This document shows positions 17,273 through 26,019 of a DNA stretch of 64,000 bases, one piece after another. This DNA comes from Sanguibacter suaedae (GTDB lineage Bacteria > Actinomycetota > Actinomycetes > Actinomycetales > Cellulomonadaceae), in the NCBI RefSeq assembly GCF_016342785.1, contig NZ_JAEINH010000010.1, positions 1 to 64,000 on the forward strand, written 5' to 3'. The first letter of the stretch is position 1. Every line of letters begins with the position of its first letter. A program made the position numbers and the translations under genes. Under the pieces are notes generated by a model, which was given only the letters and a program-made list of their open reading frames with translations, was not told where the DNA came from and searched no databases.

Positions 17273-18220
17273 CTACGTGGGGTTGCAGCGCGCGGCGAGG
17301 TACGCGAGGTAGGAGACCTCGGGGCGCCACGGCTCGAGGTTCCACGTGTCCTTGTCGGGGGCGCCGGTGAGGTGGCACAGGAGCTGGAACTCCATGACCT
17401 GGGTGTCGGCGGCGGGTTCGAGGCGGACGACGTCCTGGAACCCGTAGGTCATGCCGGTGGCGCCGGCGACGCGCCCCCAGGCGGACGGGGAGACGACGAG
17501 CGAGCGGCCGCCCTCGCGCTCGTCCCACAGGACGGAGTCGACGACGGTGCTGCCGACATGGAGGTCCACCGTGACGGGGTAGGTGACGTCGCCGGCGAGG
17601 GACGCCGACGCGTCGGCGGGCACCAGGTCCGTGTAGTCGAGGACGACGAGGGGTCCGGCGGCGCCGTCGGTCTGCGTGCCGGACGACGTGGTGGCGTCCT
17701 CCACGACGGTCCAGGTTCCGCGCACGCTCACCCCCGCGGCATCGGTCGCGGCGATCTCGGTGACGCCGAGGAGGAGGTCGCCCGTGACGTCGGTGACGGC
17801 GAGGGTGCCGTCGAGGACGACGTCCGTCCCGAGTGGGACGGCGGCGCCCTCGGGTGCGGCGACCTCGAGGCGCAGGCCGGTGCTGTCGGGGACGGTCGCG
17901 GTGACGAGGAGCCCGCTGCCGGCGTCCGGGACGGCTTGCGCCGAGACGGCTCGGAGAACTTCCGGCGGGGTCCCGGGAGGCGGTCCGACGAGCGTGACCA
18001 GGGAGGACTCGGGACTTCTAGCACTTTCGCCGTCGTTACCGGAACTTGAGCCCGAATTTGTCTCAGAATCTGGACCAGGGGACTGGACAGCGGGTGAAGA
18101 AATGGGTGAACATGCAACCAGTGAAAAACCCACCACGACGGCGACGGGGGCGTGCAGAACGCTTGTCCGGACGGGCGTTTCGCGAGTGCTCGACCGAGGC
18201 CGTGATCGGCGGGGTCCCAT
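17273..18220 (-). CDS. DUF2599 domain-containing lipoprotein
   Basis: This 315-residue secreted lipoprotein has a signal peptide ending in the lipobox-like SLVAC, then a Ser/Gly/Pro-rich linker, a beta-rich middle, and a C-terminal DUF2599 region recognisable by GGRSLVVSPSAWGR, GFQDVVRLEP and WNLEPWRPEVSYL. Two cysteines near the C-terminus (LLCHL, RCNP) may pair. DUF2599 occurs in actinobacterial exported proteins of unknown role. The ATG at 18220 is preferred over that at 18253 because GATGAGGAG precedes it at proper distance. It diverges from the phosphopantetheinyl transferase gene. Confidence 0.72.
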   Translation of the reverse strand: MGPRRSRPRSSTRETPVRTSVLHAPVAVVVGFSLVACSPISSPAVQSPGPDSETNSGSSSGNDGESARSPESSLVTLVGPPPGTPPEVLRAVSAQAVPDAGSGLLVTATVPDSTGLRLEVAAPEGAAVPLGTDVVLDGTLAVTDVTGDLLLGVTEIAATDAAGVSVRGTWTVVEDATTSSGTQTDGAAGPLVVLDYTDLVPADASASLAGDVTYPVTVDLHVGSTVVDSVLWDEREGGRSLVVSPSAWGRVAGATGMTYGFQDVVRLEPAADTQVMEFQLLCHLTGAPDKDTWNLEPWRPEVSYLAYLAARCNPT

Positions 18221-18270
18221 GCCGTGGGGCTCCTCATCTGTTGCACTGATCATCGAAGGATAGTAGAGGC

Positions 18271-18927
18271 GTGCTGATCGACACCGATGTGAACGTCTCC
18301 TGGGGCATGACGCTCGACGGCCCCGACCTCTATGCCGCCGCTCAGCTGCTCGACGAGAGCGAGCAGCGCCGCGCGGCAGCCATCCGCAACGACCATACCC
18401 AGCGTCGCTTCGTCTCCGCGCACGCCATGCTGAGGATCCTCGTCGCCAAGCAGATCGACTGGCAGCCCGAACAGCTCACGTTCGGGGTCCGCAGCCGGTA
18501 CGGCAAGCCGGAGCTCGTCTACCCGCCCATCCGCGTCCACTTCAACATCGCGACCGCCGGTGACCGCGTCGTGTGCGCCGTCACCGAGACCGGGCCGGTG
18601 GGGGTCGACGTCGAGTCCCACGAGGTCATCGCCGAGGCCGACCGTGCGGGCGGCGTCGAGCAGGTCCTCCTCACGCCGGCCGAGCGCGAGGTCCTCCACG
18701 AGTTCCCCGACCGCGCGAGCGCCCTCACCCGGTGGTGGGTCCGCAAGGAGGCCATGCTCAAGGCGAGCGGTGAGGGCCTGGCCATCGAGCCCCCCACCCT
18801 CGAGATGAGCGCGCCCGACGAGACGCCCCAGCTCCTCGGCTGGCAGGGGCGCCCCGTCCCGCCCGTGTGGATCTCCGACCTCGACGTGGGTCCCGGGTAC
18901 GAGGCCGCGGTCGTCGTCCTCACCTGA
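18271..18927 (+). CDS. 4'-phosphopantetheinyl transferase, Sfp/AcpT type
   Basis: This 218-residue enzyme should transfer phosphopantetheine from CoA to a carrier-protein serine. It has GKPEL at 79-82, GVDVE at 111-115 (metal ligands Asp113 and Glu115) and WVRKEAMLKASG at 156-167 (Glu160 and Lys164). The substrate-side motif, usually N-[IL]-S-H-S, reads FNIATAGD at 91-98, so the customary Ser-His is replaced by Ala-Thr. No PKS or NRPS gene is nearby, so it may serve the fatty acid synthase ACP. The start is GTG at 18271, with GATAGT six bases upstream, which looks leaderless. Confidence 0.85.
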   Translation: MLIDTDVNVSWGMTLDGPDLYAAAQLLDESEQRRAAAIRNDHTQRRFVSAHAMLRILVAKQIDWQPEQLTFGVRSRYGKPELVYPPIRVHFNIATAGDRVVCAVTETGPVGVDVESHEVIAEADRAGGVEQVLLTPAEREVLHEFPDRASALTRWWVRKEAMLKASGEGLAIEPPTLEMSAPDETPQLLGWQGRPVPPVWISDLDVGPGYEAAVVVLT

Positions 18928-19062
18928 CGTGCCCGCGGGGCGTCCCCGGACGCCCTCACCCGGTGGTGCGCGCCGCGGATAGGATGGGCGCGTCTCGCAG
19001 AGCCGTGCTCCGTCGTCGGTGACTTCGACCGCGTGAGTGGCACACCACCGATGAGGGAACTG

Positions 19063-21387
19063 ATGACTGCCCCCAGCAAGCCCACCCTGGACACCGTCGA
19101 GCGCGCAGCAGCCACCCCGGACGAGGAGCAGCCGTACGCGGCGCTCGGGCTCAAGCCCGACGAGTACCAGCGGATCCGCGACATCCTGGGCCGTCGCCCC
19201 ACCGCCGCCGAGCTCGCCATGTACTCCGTCATGTGGTCCGAGCACTGCTCGTACAAGTCGTCCAAGGTGCACCTGAGCACCTTCGGGGCGAAGACCACCG
19301 ACGAGATGAAGAAGCACCTCCTCGTGGGCATCGGCGAGAACGCCGGGGTCGTCGACATCGGCGACGGCTGGGCCGTGACCTTCAAGGTCGAGTCCCACAA
19401 CCACCCCAGCTACGTCGAGCCCTACCAGGGCGCAGCGACCGGCGTCGGTGGCATCGTCCGCGACATCATCTCCATGGGTGCGCGCCCCGTCGCCGTCATG
19501 GACCAGCTCCGCTTCGGTGCGGTCGACCACCCCGACACCGCCCGCGTGGTGCACGGCGTCGTCGCCGGCGTCGGCGGCTACGGCAACTCCCTGGGCCTGC
19601 CCAACATCGGTGGCGAGCTCGTCTTCGACCCGTCCTACCAGGGCAACCCCCTCGTCAACGCCCTGTGCCTCGGTGTGCTGCGCCACGAGGACATCCACCT
19701 CGCCAACGCGTCCGGCACCGGCAACAAGGTCATCCTCTTCGGTGCCCGCACCGGCGGCGACGGCATCGGCGGCGCCTCCATCCTCGCCTCCGAGACCTTC
19801 GAGGACGGCGTCCCCGCCAAGCGACCCAGCGTCCAGGTGGGCGACCCCTTCATGGAGAAGGTCCTCATCGAGTGCTGCCTCGAGCTCTACGCCGCCCAGG
19901 TGGTCGAGGGCATCCAGGACCTCGGTGCCGCCGGGATCTCCTGCGCCACGAGCGAGCTCGCGTCCAACGGTGACGGCGGCATGCACGTGTGGCTCGACGA
20001 CGTGCTGCTCCGCGACCCGTCGCTCAACGCCGGCGAGATCCTCATGTCCGAGTCGCAGGAACGCATGATGGCCGTGGTCGCCCCCGACAAGCTCGACGCA
20101 TTCCTCGCCATCACCGGCAAGTGGGACGTCGAGACCGCCGTCATCGGCGAGGTCAACGGGTCCGGGCGCCTGACCATCGACCACCACGGCGAGCGCATCG
20201 TCGACGTCGACCCCAGGACCGTCGCGCACGAAGGGCCCGTCTACCACCGCCCCTACGCGCGCCCCTCGTGGCAGGACGGTCTCAACGCCGACACCGTCGT
20301 CGCGGCCGGGCTCGCCCGCCCCGAGACCGGCGACGAGCTCCGCGCCACCGTGCTGCGCCTCCTCTCCTCGCCGAACCTCGCCTCCAAGGAGTGGGTCACC
20401 GACCAGTACGACCGCTTCGTGCAGGGCAACACCGCGCTCGCGCAGCCCGACGACGGCGGCGTGGTCCGTGTCGACGAGACCACGGGGCTCGGGGTGGCCC
20501 TCGCCACCGACGCCAACGGCCGCTACACCAAGCTCGACCCCCGCACGGGCGCCCAGCTGGCCCTCGCCGAGGCGTACCGCAACGTCGCCGCGACCGGCGC
20601 CCGCCCCCTCGCCATCACGGACTGCCTGAACTTCGGGTCCCCCGAGGACCCCGACGCCATGTGGCAGCTCGTCGAGGCCATCGAGGGTCTCGCCGACGGC
20701 TGCCAGACTCTCGGTGTCCCCGTCACCGGCGGCAACGTCTCGCTCTACAACGGCACCGGCGAGCCGGGCCAGATCGACTCGTCCATCCACCCGACCCCCG
20801 TCGTCGGTGTCCTCGGTGTCCTCGACGACGTGTCCCGCGCCACCGCGTCCGGGTGGCGGGCGCAGGGGGAGAGCATCTTCCTCCTCGGCACCACCCGCCC
20901 CGAGCTCGACGGGTCCGCGTGGGCCGACGTCGTGCACGACCACCTCGGTGGCCTGCCGCCGGCCCTCGACCTCGCGGCCGAGCGGGCCCTCGCCGAGGTC
21001 CTCGTGAACGCCACGCGGGACGAGCTCGTCGACGCCGCCCACGACCTCTCCGAGGGCGGCCTCGCCCAGGGGCTCGTCGAGGCGTGCCTGCGGTTCGGGA
21101 CCGGCGCGACCGTGTCGCTCGACGCCCTCCTCGAGCGTGACGGCGTCACCGCGTTCGAGGCGCTCTTCTCGGAGTCGACGGCCCGCGCCCTCGTGTCCGT
21201 GCCCCGCGGCGAGGAGGTCCGGTTCGTCGACGCGTGCGTCGCCCGTGGAGTCCCGCACCTGCGCATCGGCGAGACGGGCAACGACGTCGACGGCGCCGAG
21301 GTCCTCGAGGTCACCGGCCTGTTCACCCTGCCCCTCGACGAGGCCCGCGAGGCGCACGACCGGACGCTGCCCGCGATCTTCGGCTGA
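19063..21387 (+). CDS. purL: Phosphoribosylformylglycinamidine synthase subunit PurL
   Basis: This 774-residue subunit is the synthetase half of FGAM synthase, converting FGAR, glutamine-derived ammonia and ATP to FGAM in purine synthesis. It is the short PurL that works with separate PurQ and PurS, since no glutaminase domain is present. Motifs are [27 protein letters not shown], the glycine-rich [11 protein letters not shown], and the second repeat half with TDCLNFG and [14 protein letters not shown] at 19063 is chosen for GAGGGA upstream; an in-frame ATG at 19033 lacks a site. purQ and purS are not in the window. Confidence 0.95.
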   Translation: MTAPSKPTLDTVERAAATPDEEQPYAALGLKPDEYQRIRDILGRRPTAAELAMYSVMWSEHCSYKSSKVHLSTFGAKTTDEMKKHLLVGIGENAGVVDIGDGWAVTFKVESHNHPSYVEPYQGAATGVGGIVRDIISMGARPVAVMDQLRFGAVDHPDTARVVHGVVAGVGGYGNSLGLPNIGGELVFDPSYQGNPLVNALCLGVLRHEDIHLANASGTGNKVILFGARTGGDGIGGASILASETFEDGVPAKRPSVQVGDPFMEKVLIECCLELYAAQVVEGIQDLGAAGISCATSELASNGDGGMHVWLDDVLLRDPSLNAGEILMSESQERMMAVVAPDKLDAFLAITGKWDVETAVIGEVNGSGRLTIDHHGERIVDVDPRTVAHEGPVYHRPYARPSWQDGLNADTVVAAGLARPETGDELRATVLRLLSSPNLASKEWVTDQYDRFVQGNTALAQPDDGGVVRVDETTGLGVALATDANGRYTKLDPRTGAQLALAEAYRNVAATGARPLAITDCLNFGSPEDPDAMWQLVEAIEGLADGCQTLGVPVTGGNVSLYNGTGEPGQIDSSIHPTPVVGVLGVLDDVSRATASGWRAQGESIFLLGTTRPELDGSAWADVVHDHLGGLPPALDLAAERALAEVLVNATRDELVDAAHDLSEGGLAQGLVEACLRFGTGATVSLDALLERDGVTAFEALFSESTARALVSVPRGEEVRFVDACVARGVPHLRIGETGNDVDGAEVLEVTGLFTLPLDEAREAHDRTLPAIFG

Positions 21388-21397
21388 GCGGAACGAC

Positions 21398-22417
21398 ATG
21401 GGCCTGTTCGGGAGGCGGCGACGCAGGGCGGACGTCGCGGAGTGGCAGGACCTGTGGGGTGTGCTCGCCCCGCTCGGCGGGACGGTCGACGCCGCGGGGC
21501 TGGGCCGTGTGCGTGAGGCCGTCCTCGCGCTCACCGAGGAGCAGGCCACGCGGGTCGAGTCGCAGCTGGGCGCAGCCCTGGCAGCCCTCGACACCGAGGA
21601 GCACGCCCGCCACATCGTGGAGCACCCCTGGACCGGCCCGCGCGCGGTCTTCGCGCGGCGCCGCTTCGTCCGTGCCGTGACACGCGTCCTGGCCGCCGGT
21701 CCTGTCGCGTGCGCGCAGGTCGTCGCCGACCCCACCCAGCTGAGGGCCTTCGACCGGGGACCCGACGCGACACCCCTCGAACGGGTCCGTCCCGACCCGG
21801 TGGGCTGGACCTTCGCCGAGGCGCTCGCGGACCGCGACGAGATGGTCGTCTCGGACGTGGCGAGCGACCTCGAGGACCGGGACGTGACGGACGAGCGGGG
21901 GTGGCCCGCCCTGCGACGGTTCACGCGCGCGGGCGACGTCTACCCCTTCGAGGAGCACGACCCCGAGGGGGTCTGGTTGGACGTCACCGTCGACCACGTG
22001 GACCTCGACGACGGGAGCGTCACGGAGGCCGAGTACGCCCACCGGAAGGTGCGTGCGGCCGCCTGGGACGCGGCGTCGGAGCGGGTGGTCGCCCGTGTCC
22101 TCGAGGTGTTCGGTCCAGGGCCGTCCAGCGCGCCGGGGACCATGCCCGGAGGTCTCGCAGACGCCACCGTGAGGTCGGTGGGGATCGAGCTCTTCGTGGA
22201 TCGCCGCGGACAGCAGCCGCGGCCGGTCGAGGCGTCCCTGGACGACGACGGGGAGCTCACGGTGGAGGCCTGGTCCACGGGGGCCGCCGTGGACGCGGCC
22301 GAGGGGGACCCGGATCCCTTCCTCGTCCGTCGGGTCGCGGAGGTGCTGCGCGATGCACTCCCCGGTCTCACCGCGGACGGTCGCGACGTGCTCGGCCGCC
22401 TCGCGCACGACGGCTGA
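21398..22417 (+). CDS. Conserved hypothetical protein, possibly DUF4240-like
   Basis: This 339-residue soluble acidic protein begins 10 bp after purL. It starts MGLFGRRRRRADVAEW, then a helical region with ALTEEQATRVESQLG and FVRAVTRVLAAG that faintly recalls DUF4240 proteins. The second half alternates charged strands (GVWLDVTVDHVDL, VGIELFVDRRGQQ). I cannot assign a function, and the DUF4240 suggestion is weak. Its closeness to purL suggests co-transcription but not necessarily a purine role. Confidence 0.6.
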   Translation: MGLFGRRRRRADVAEWQDLWGVLAPLGGTVDAAGLGRVREAVLALTEEQATRVESQLGAALAALDTEEHARHIVEHPWTGPRAVFARRRFVRAVTRVLAAGPVACAQVVADPTQLRAFDRGPDATPLERVRPDPVGWTFAEALADRDEMVVSDVASDLEDRDVTDERGWPALRRFTRAGDVYPFEEHDPEGVWLDVTVDHVDLDDGSVTEAEYAHRKVRAAAWDAASERVVARVLEVFGPGPSSAPGTMPGGLADATVRSVGIELFVDRRGQQPRPVEASLDDDGELTVEAWSTGAAVDAAEGDPDPFLVRRVAEVLRDALPGLTADGRDVLGRLAHDG

Positions 22418-22481
22418 CGGTCGGTTCACCGGCCGCCGGTTCCTGGGCCCGGCCGTGCACGCCGAATCGGATCGCCGGACC

Positions 22482-23219
22482 TCAGCCCGCCCGGCGCGGA
22501 GTCCCGAAGACGGTGCGCACGCCGGGCGACCAGAGCACCGAGTCGGGTGCCCGGTCCACGAGTCCGGGGAGTCCGGCGGCGGCCACGAGCGAGTCGTCGA
22601 GGTGCGTGACGCGGGCGTGGTGGAGCGGCCACGGCTCGTGGTCGTTGGGCACGAAGAGCAGTCGCCCGAGGTGCCGGGTGTGCAGCCCCCAGCGGGCGGT
22701 GAGGAAGTGCGCGAGGGTGTCGGGTTCCGTGATCCGCTCGCCGGGCTCGACGACGACACGACCGCCCGCGCCGCGAGGCCCGGGCAGGCGCCGGGCCGTC
22801 GTGTACGTGATCGTGGTGGGCGTCCGGTCGATCCGCATGCGGGCCCACGTGTAGGGCAGCCCGAACCCGACCCTGGCGGCGAGGACGACGGCGAGCCGCG
22901 CGGCCTCGAGCGAGCGGAAGACGACGCCGCGCTGCCCGGATGCGTCGACCGAGTAGAGGCGCACGTTGGTCTCGGCGAAGGTCCCCAGCCAGGGGACGGC
23001 CGGCCCGCGGCCCACCCCGGCGTCGGCGAGCCGGAACGGCACGAGACCCACGTAGGTCGCGCCGTCGAACAGGTCCGGGGTGGTGCCGCGGGGCAGCAGC
23101 GGCGCGACGAGCGCGGGATCCACGCGCCAGTGGATGAACGTGAGGTCCTCCCACCGCTGCGTCATGATCCGGGGACGCGCGAGCGGCGGGGCGGAGGCCG
23201 TGATGGGCGAGGGGTCCAC
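22482..23219 (-). CDS. DUF2071 (YqjF-like) protein
   Basis: This 245-residue protein matches DUF2071/YqjF: MTQRWEDLTFIHWRVDPALVAPLLP near the start, then TYVGLVPFRLAD, PWLGTFAETNVRLYSV, GVVFRSLEAARL, and the C-terminal HARVTHLDDSLV. The fold resembles acetoacetate decarboxylase but catalytic residues are not established. The GTG at 23219 adds the usual family extension LARPRIMTQRW; ATG at 23165 is an alternative. It is followed by a convergent gene, with a 64-bp gap that holds no strong hairpin. Confidence 0.78.
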   Translation of the reverse strand: MDPSPITASAPPLARPRIMTQRWEDLTFIHWRVDPALVAPLLPRGTTPDLFDGATYVGLVPFRLADAGVGRGPAVPWLGTFAETNVRLYSVDASGQRGVVFRSLEAARLAVVLAARVGFGLPYTWARMRIDRTPTTITYTTARRLPGPRGAGGRVVVEPGERITEPDTLAHFLTARWGLHTRHLGRLLFVPNDHEPWPLHHARVTHLDDSLVAAAGLPGLVDRAPDSVLWSPGVRTVFGTPRRAG

Positions 23220-23266
23220 CCGGCCAGTATCGCCCCGCGCGCTCGCCGTCCTCACCGGCGTGGCCG

Positions 23267-23830
23267 TCAGGCCGCGGGTGCGGCTGCCCGGGAGACGACG
23301 CCGTCGACGACGGCTCGCAGCTGCTCGACGACCTCGGCGTCGTCGCGGGGGTGGGTCTCGGCGAAGCGCACGAGGGAGCCGGGGACGGACATCGTCACGT
23401 CGTCGAGGACACGGGCGCCGGCGATGCCCAGCGCCTTGCGAGCCTCGTCGTGGGCCCACACGCCGCCGTACTGGCCGAAGGCGCTGCCGATGACGGCGAC
23501 GGGCTTCTGCGTGAGCGGCGCGACGCCGTAGGGGCGGGACGCCCAGTCGATGGCGTTCTTGAGGACGGCGGGGATGGTGCCGTTGTGCTCGGGGGTCACG
23601 ACGAGAACGGCGTCGGCGGCCGCGACGGCGGCGCGGAAGCGGTCGGCGGACTCAGGTGCCGAACCCTCGAGGTCGATGTCCTCGTCGTAGAAGGGCAGGT
23701 CGGCCAGCGCGGGGTAGATGCTCAGCGTGACGTCGGCGGGGGCGAGCTCGACGGCGGTCTCGGCGAGCTGGCGGTTGGTCGAGCCGCCGCGGAGGCTGCC
23801 GACGAGGACGAGGACGGAGGTGGCTGGCAC
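23267..23830 (-). CDS. NADPH-dependent FMN reductase
   Basis: This 187-residue flavodoxin-fold reductase has the FMN phosphate loop VGSLRGGSTNRQLAE and the isoalloxazine-contact block TPEHNGTIPAVLKNAIDW, plus GSAFGQYGGVWA. Family members reduce FMN, quinones, chromate or azo dyes. GTG at 23830 follows AAGGAG with good spacing. It diverges from a TetR gene across 126 bp that contain a perfect 22-bp operator-like palindrome, so it is probably induced when the TetR ligand, perhaps a quinone or electrophile, is present. The ligand is inference. Confidence 0.88.
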   Translation of the reverse strand: MPATSVLVLVGSLRGGSTNRQLAETAVELAPADVTLSIYPALADLPFYDEDIDLEGSAPESADRFRAAVAAADAVLVVTPEHNGTIPAVLKNAIDWASRPYGVAPLTQKPVAVIGSAFGQYGGVWAHDEARKALGIAGARVLDDVTMSVPGSLVRFAETHPRDDAEVVEQLRAVVDGVVSRAAAPAA

Positions 23831-23893
23831 GGTGTGCTCCTTCGGTGGGATGCTCGACGGCGGTGGGCGCCGTCGACTGCGTGGTGCGACACT

Positions 23894-23915
23894 AAAACGG
23901 ACCACGGTCCGTTTT
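23894..23915. promoter_or_regulatory. Perfect 22-bp operator palindrome for the divergent TetR
   Basis: AAAACGGACC-AC-GGTCCGTTTT has ten-base arms with no mismatch. It lies 64 bp from the reductase start and 42 bp from the tetR start. Its AT-rich ends stand out from the surrounding GC. Confidence 0.8.
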
Positions 23916-23956
23916 CTATTCCCAGCCCTGACGATCTCGACCACCGGACGGAGACC

Positions 23957-24592
23957 ATGCGATCCGACGACCTGATCGGCGTCGGTCCTCCTGCGGGCGG
24001 GACCTGCGCCGAGGGGCACCGCACGGACGACTGCCGTTCCGACGCGGCGCGCAACCGGGAGCACCTGCTCGCCACGGCGCGCGGGATGCTCGATGCCACG
24101 GGCGTCGCGGGCCTGACCATGGATGCGCTCGCGCGCGAGGCCGGCCTCGGCAAGGGGACGGTGTTCCGCCGCTTCGGGTCCCGGCAGGGGCTGCTCGAGG
24201 CGCTGCTCGACGACACGGAGACGGAGTTCCAGCGCGCGTTCCTCTCCGGACCGCCGCCGTTGGGGCCGGGCGCGGACCCCGTCGACCGGCTCGTCGCCTT
24301 CGGCCGTGGGCGCCTGTCCCTCGTCACCGTCCAGGGCGAGCTCCTGTGCGCGGTCGCGTCGTCCCCTGAGGGTCGCTACTCGAGCGCAGTGCGCGCCGCG
24401 AGCCGTATGCACGTCCAGATGCTCCTGCGCCAGACCGGCAGCGACGTCGACGTCGAGGTCCTCGCGTTCCACCTCCTCGCGGTGCTCGACGCCGGGGTGA
24501 TCCACCACGAGTCGACGGGAGCGGGCCTCTCCCTCGACCGCCTCGCCGACGGGTGGGAACAGCTCGTCCGGCGCGTCGTCGGGTCCGCCTGA
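23957..24592 (+). CDS. TetR-family repressor
   Basis: This 211-residue TetR protein has its DNA-binding region at about residues 30-75 (ATGVAGLTMDALAREAGLGKGTVFRRFGSR, here quoted only for its key GKGTVFRRFG turn). A variable helical ligand domain follows, ending QLVRRVVGSA. The N-terminus has an unusual two-cysteine segment, TCAEGHRTDDC, at about 16-26, which could be redox-sensitive. The ATG at 23957 follows GGAG. It diverges from the FMN reductase and probably represses both genes at the palindrome between them. Confidence 0.85.
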   Translation: MRSDDLIGVGPPAGGTCAEGHRTDDCRSDAARNREHLLATARGMLDATGVAGLTMDALAREAGLGKGTVFRRFGSRQGLLEALLDDTETEFQRAFLSGPPPLGPGADPVDRLVAFGRGRLSLVTVQGELLCAVASSPEGRYSSAVRAASRMHVQMLLRQTGSDVDVEVLAFHLLAVLDAGVIHHESTGAGLSLDRLADGWEQLVRRVVGSA

Positions 24593-24615
24593 GCGTCCGC
24601 ATCCGACAGAGGTCC

Positions 24616-24635
24616 CGTCAGCGACGTGGCTGACG
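24616..24635. terminator. Weak stem-loop between convergent genes
   Basis: CGTCAGC-GACGTG-GCTGACG, a perfect 7-bp stem between the TetR gene and the convergent small membrane protein gene. Confidence 0.4.
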
Positions 24636-24663
24636 AGACCCTGGCGGTCGTCGGTACCAGTCG

Positions 24664-25026
24664 TCAGCGATCCCCGCGCGCCTCCGATGCCGCTCGTGAC
24701 CCTCGAACGTAGACATGGACGAGGACCGGCAGAAAGGTCAGGAGGCACCCGACGACGAAGGCCTCGGCGTTGCCGCCGCCGTCCACGGATCCCCAGATCA
24801 CGGCCGCCACGGAGAGGATCATCGTCACCAGGCCGGTTCGCCACAGCACCGGCGAGATTCGTCGGTGCGCCGCGAGCCACGCCTGCCGGGACTCGAGCGT
24901 CGTAGGAGTCCTGAGGCCGGGCGACCGCCGGTGGTCGACGTCCTGACGCACGGAGTGGACCGCCGTCCAGAGCAGGAACCCGCCGATCGCCGCGAAGGCG
25001 AGGCCCGCGAAGACCCAGTCGTTCAT
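24664..25026 (-). CDS. Small membrane protein, SdpI-like
   Basis: This 120-residue protein has three hydrophobic segments: WVFAGLAFAAIGGFLLW at the N-terminus, VTMILSVAAVIWG in the middle and FVVGCLLTFLPVLVHVYV near the end. The block TPTTLESRQAWLAAHRR between the first two resembles the conserved loop of SdpI-family immunity or membrane proteins. The ATG at 25026 is chosen so that the first membrane segment starts near residue 4; an upstream ATG at 25083 adds an uncharacteristic leader. Assignment is moderate. Confidence 0.55.
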   Translation of the reverse strand: MNDWVFAGLAFAAIGGFLLWTAVHSVRQDVDHRRSPGLRTPTTLESRQAWLAAHRRISPVLWRTGLVTMILSVAAVIWGSVDGGGNAEAFVVGCLLTFLPVLVHVYVRGSRAASEARGDR

Positions 25027-25095
25027 CTCACGCCATCCCATCGTCGGGTGCCGGGCGCACTGCCCCCACGTCACCCACATCATGACCGACGGCTC

Positions 25096-26019
25096 CTAGC
25101 CCCGCTCGCCCATGTTGAACGGCGACGTCTTGCTCGAGAACATCTCGACGCGCTGCTCCGGGGTCATGGCCTCGATGGTGGCCCGGTGCCGGTCGGGGAA
25201 CGCCGAGACCTCAGCGGGTTCCCCGACCGGCACCAGGGAGTGGACCAGACGGTCCGGGTACGCGTGGACGATCATCATCGACTGCCCGGAGTCCACGCCG
25301 GACAGCAGGCGGTCGTGGGCGCTGAGGTCGAGCGTGTAGCAGGTGGCCGCGGCCACCGACACGGGGATTCCTGCCACGAGGGAGTGCGTCGAGTAGTGCA
25401 GATGCCCGGCGAGGATGCCGCGCACGTCCGTGCCCTCGACCACGCGGGCGAAGCGGTCCTGCTCGCGGAGCTCGAGCATGTCCATGGCCCACAGGAGGGG
25501 AGTGGGCACCGGCGGGTGGTGCATGGCGACGAGGGTGCCGTGCGGGGCGGGTGTCGCGAGGACGTCGGCGAGCCACCCGAGCTGGTCGTCGGTGAGCTCG
25601 CCGTGGTGGTACCCGGGGACCGTCGTGTCGAGGGACACGATGCGCAGCCCGTCCACGTCGTGCACCCGGTCCTGCGGGGCCTCGGACCCGGGCTCGTCGA
25701 ACAGGCCCTGCGCGTACGGGGCCCGCTCGTCGTGGTTGCCCATGACCCACACCACCTGGGCGCCCATGCGTTCCGCCATGGGTTCCACGAGGCCGCGCAG
25801 GCGGGCGTACGCGTCGGGCTCGCCCAGGTCCGCCAGGTCCCCTGTGAACACGAGGGCCTGCGGGTGGATGTCCGACCGTTCGAGCTGGCGCAGCGCCCGC
25901 TCGAGGTTCGCCTGAGTGTCCACCGCGTCGTACAGGCGGCGGTTCCCCGCGAGGAGGTGCGTGTCGCTGATGTGCGCGATCGCGTGCGACGGCGCCGGGT
26001 GCTGTCCGAGCTGGGTCAT
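25096..26019 (-). CDS. Metallophosphoesterase, CpdA-type 3',5'-cyclic nucleotide phosphodiesterase
   Basis: This 307-residue enzyme carries the full calcineurin-like metal set: ISDTHL, FTGDLAD, VMGNHDER, AMHHPP and GHLHYSTH, in order. That spacing fits class III cyclic-nucleotide phosphodiesterases (CpdA/Icc, mycobacterial Rv0805 type) with a binuclear metal site. A roughly 60-residue C-terminal tail follows the last motif. The ATG at 26019 overlaps the stop of the upstream hydrolase (ATGA). It is the last of a three-gene translationally coupled operon (GNAT, hydrolase, phosphodiesterase). Confidence 0.82.
   Translation of the reverse strand: MTQLGQHPAPSHAIAHISDTHLLAGNRRLYDAVDTQANLERALRQLERSDIHPQALVFTGDLADLGEPDAYARLRGLVEPMAERMGAQVVWVMGNHDERAPYAQGLFDEPGSEAPQDRVHDVDGLRIVSLDTTVPGYHHGELTDDQLGWLADVLATPAPHGTLVAMHHPPVPTPLLWAMDMLELREQDRFARVVEGTDVRGILAGHLHYSTHSLVAGIPVSVAAATCYTLDLSAHDRLLSGVDSGQSMMIVHAYPDRLVHSLVPVGEPAEVSAFPDRHRATIEAMTPEQRVEMFSSKTSPFNMGERG

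Noticed and set aside
18250-21924. A 1224-codon minus-strand open frame
   Set aside because: It runs antisense to the phosphopantetheinyl transferase and purL, which have clear motifs. Its translation shows no recognisable family.
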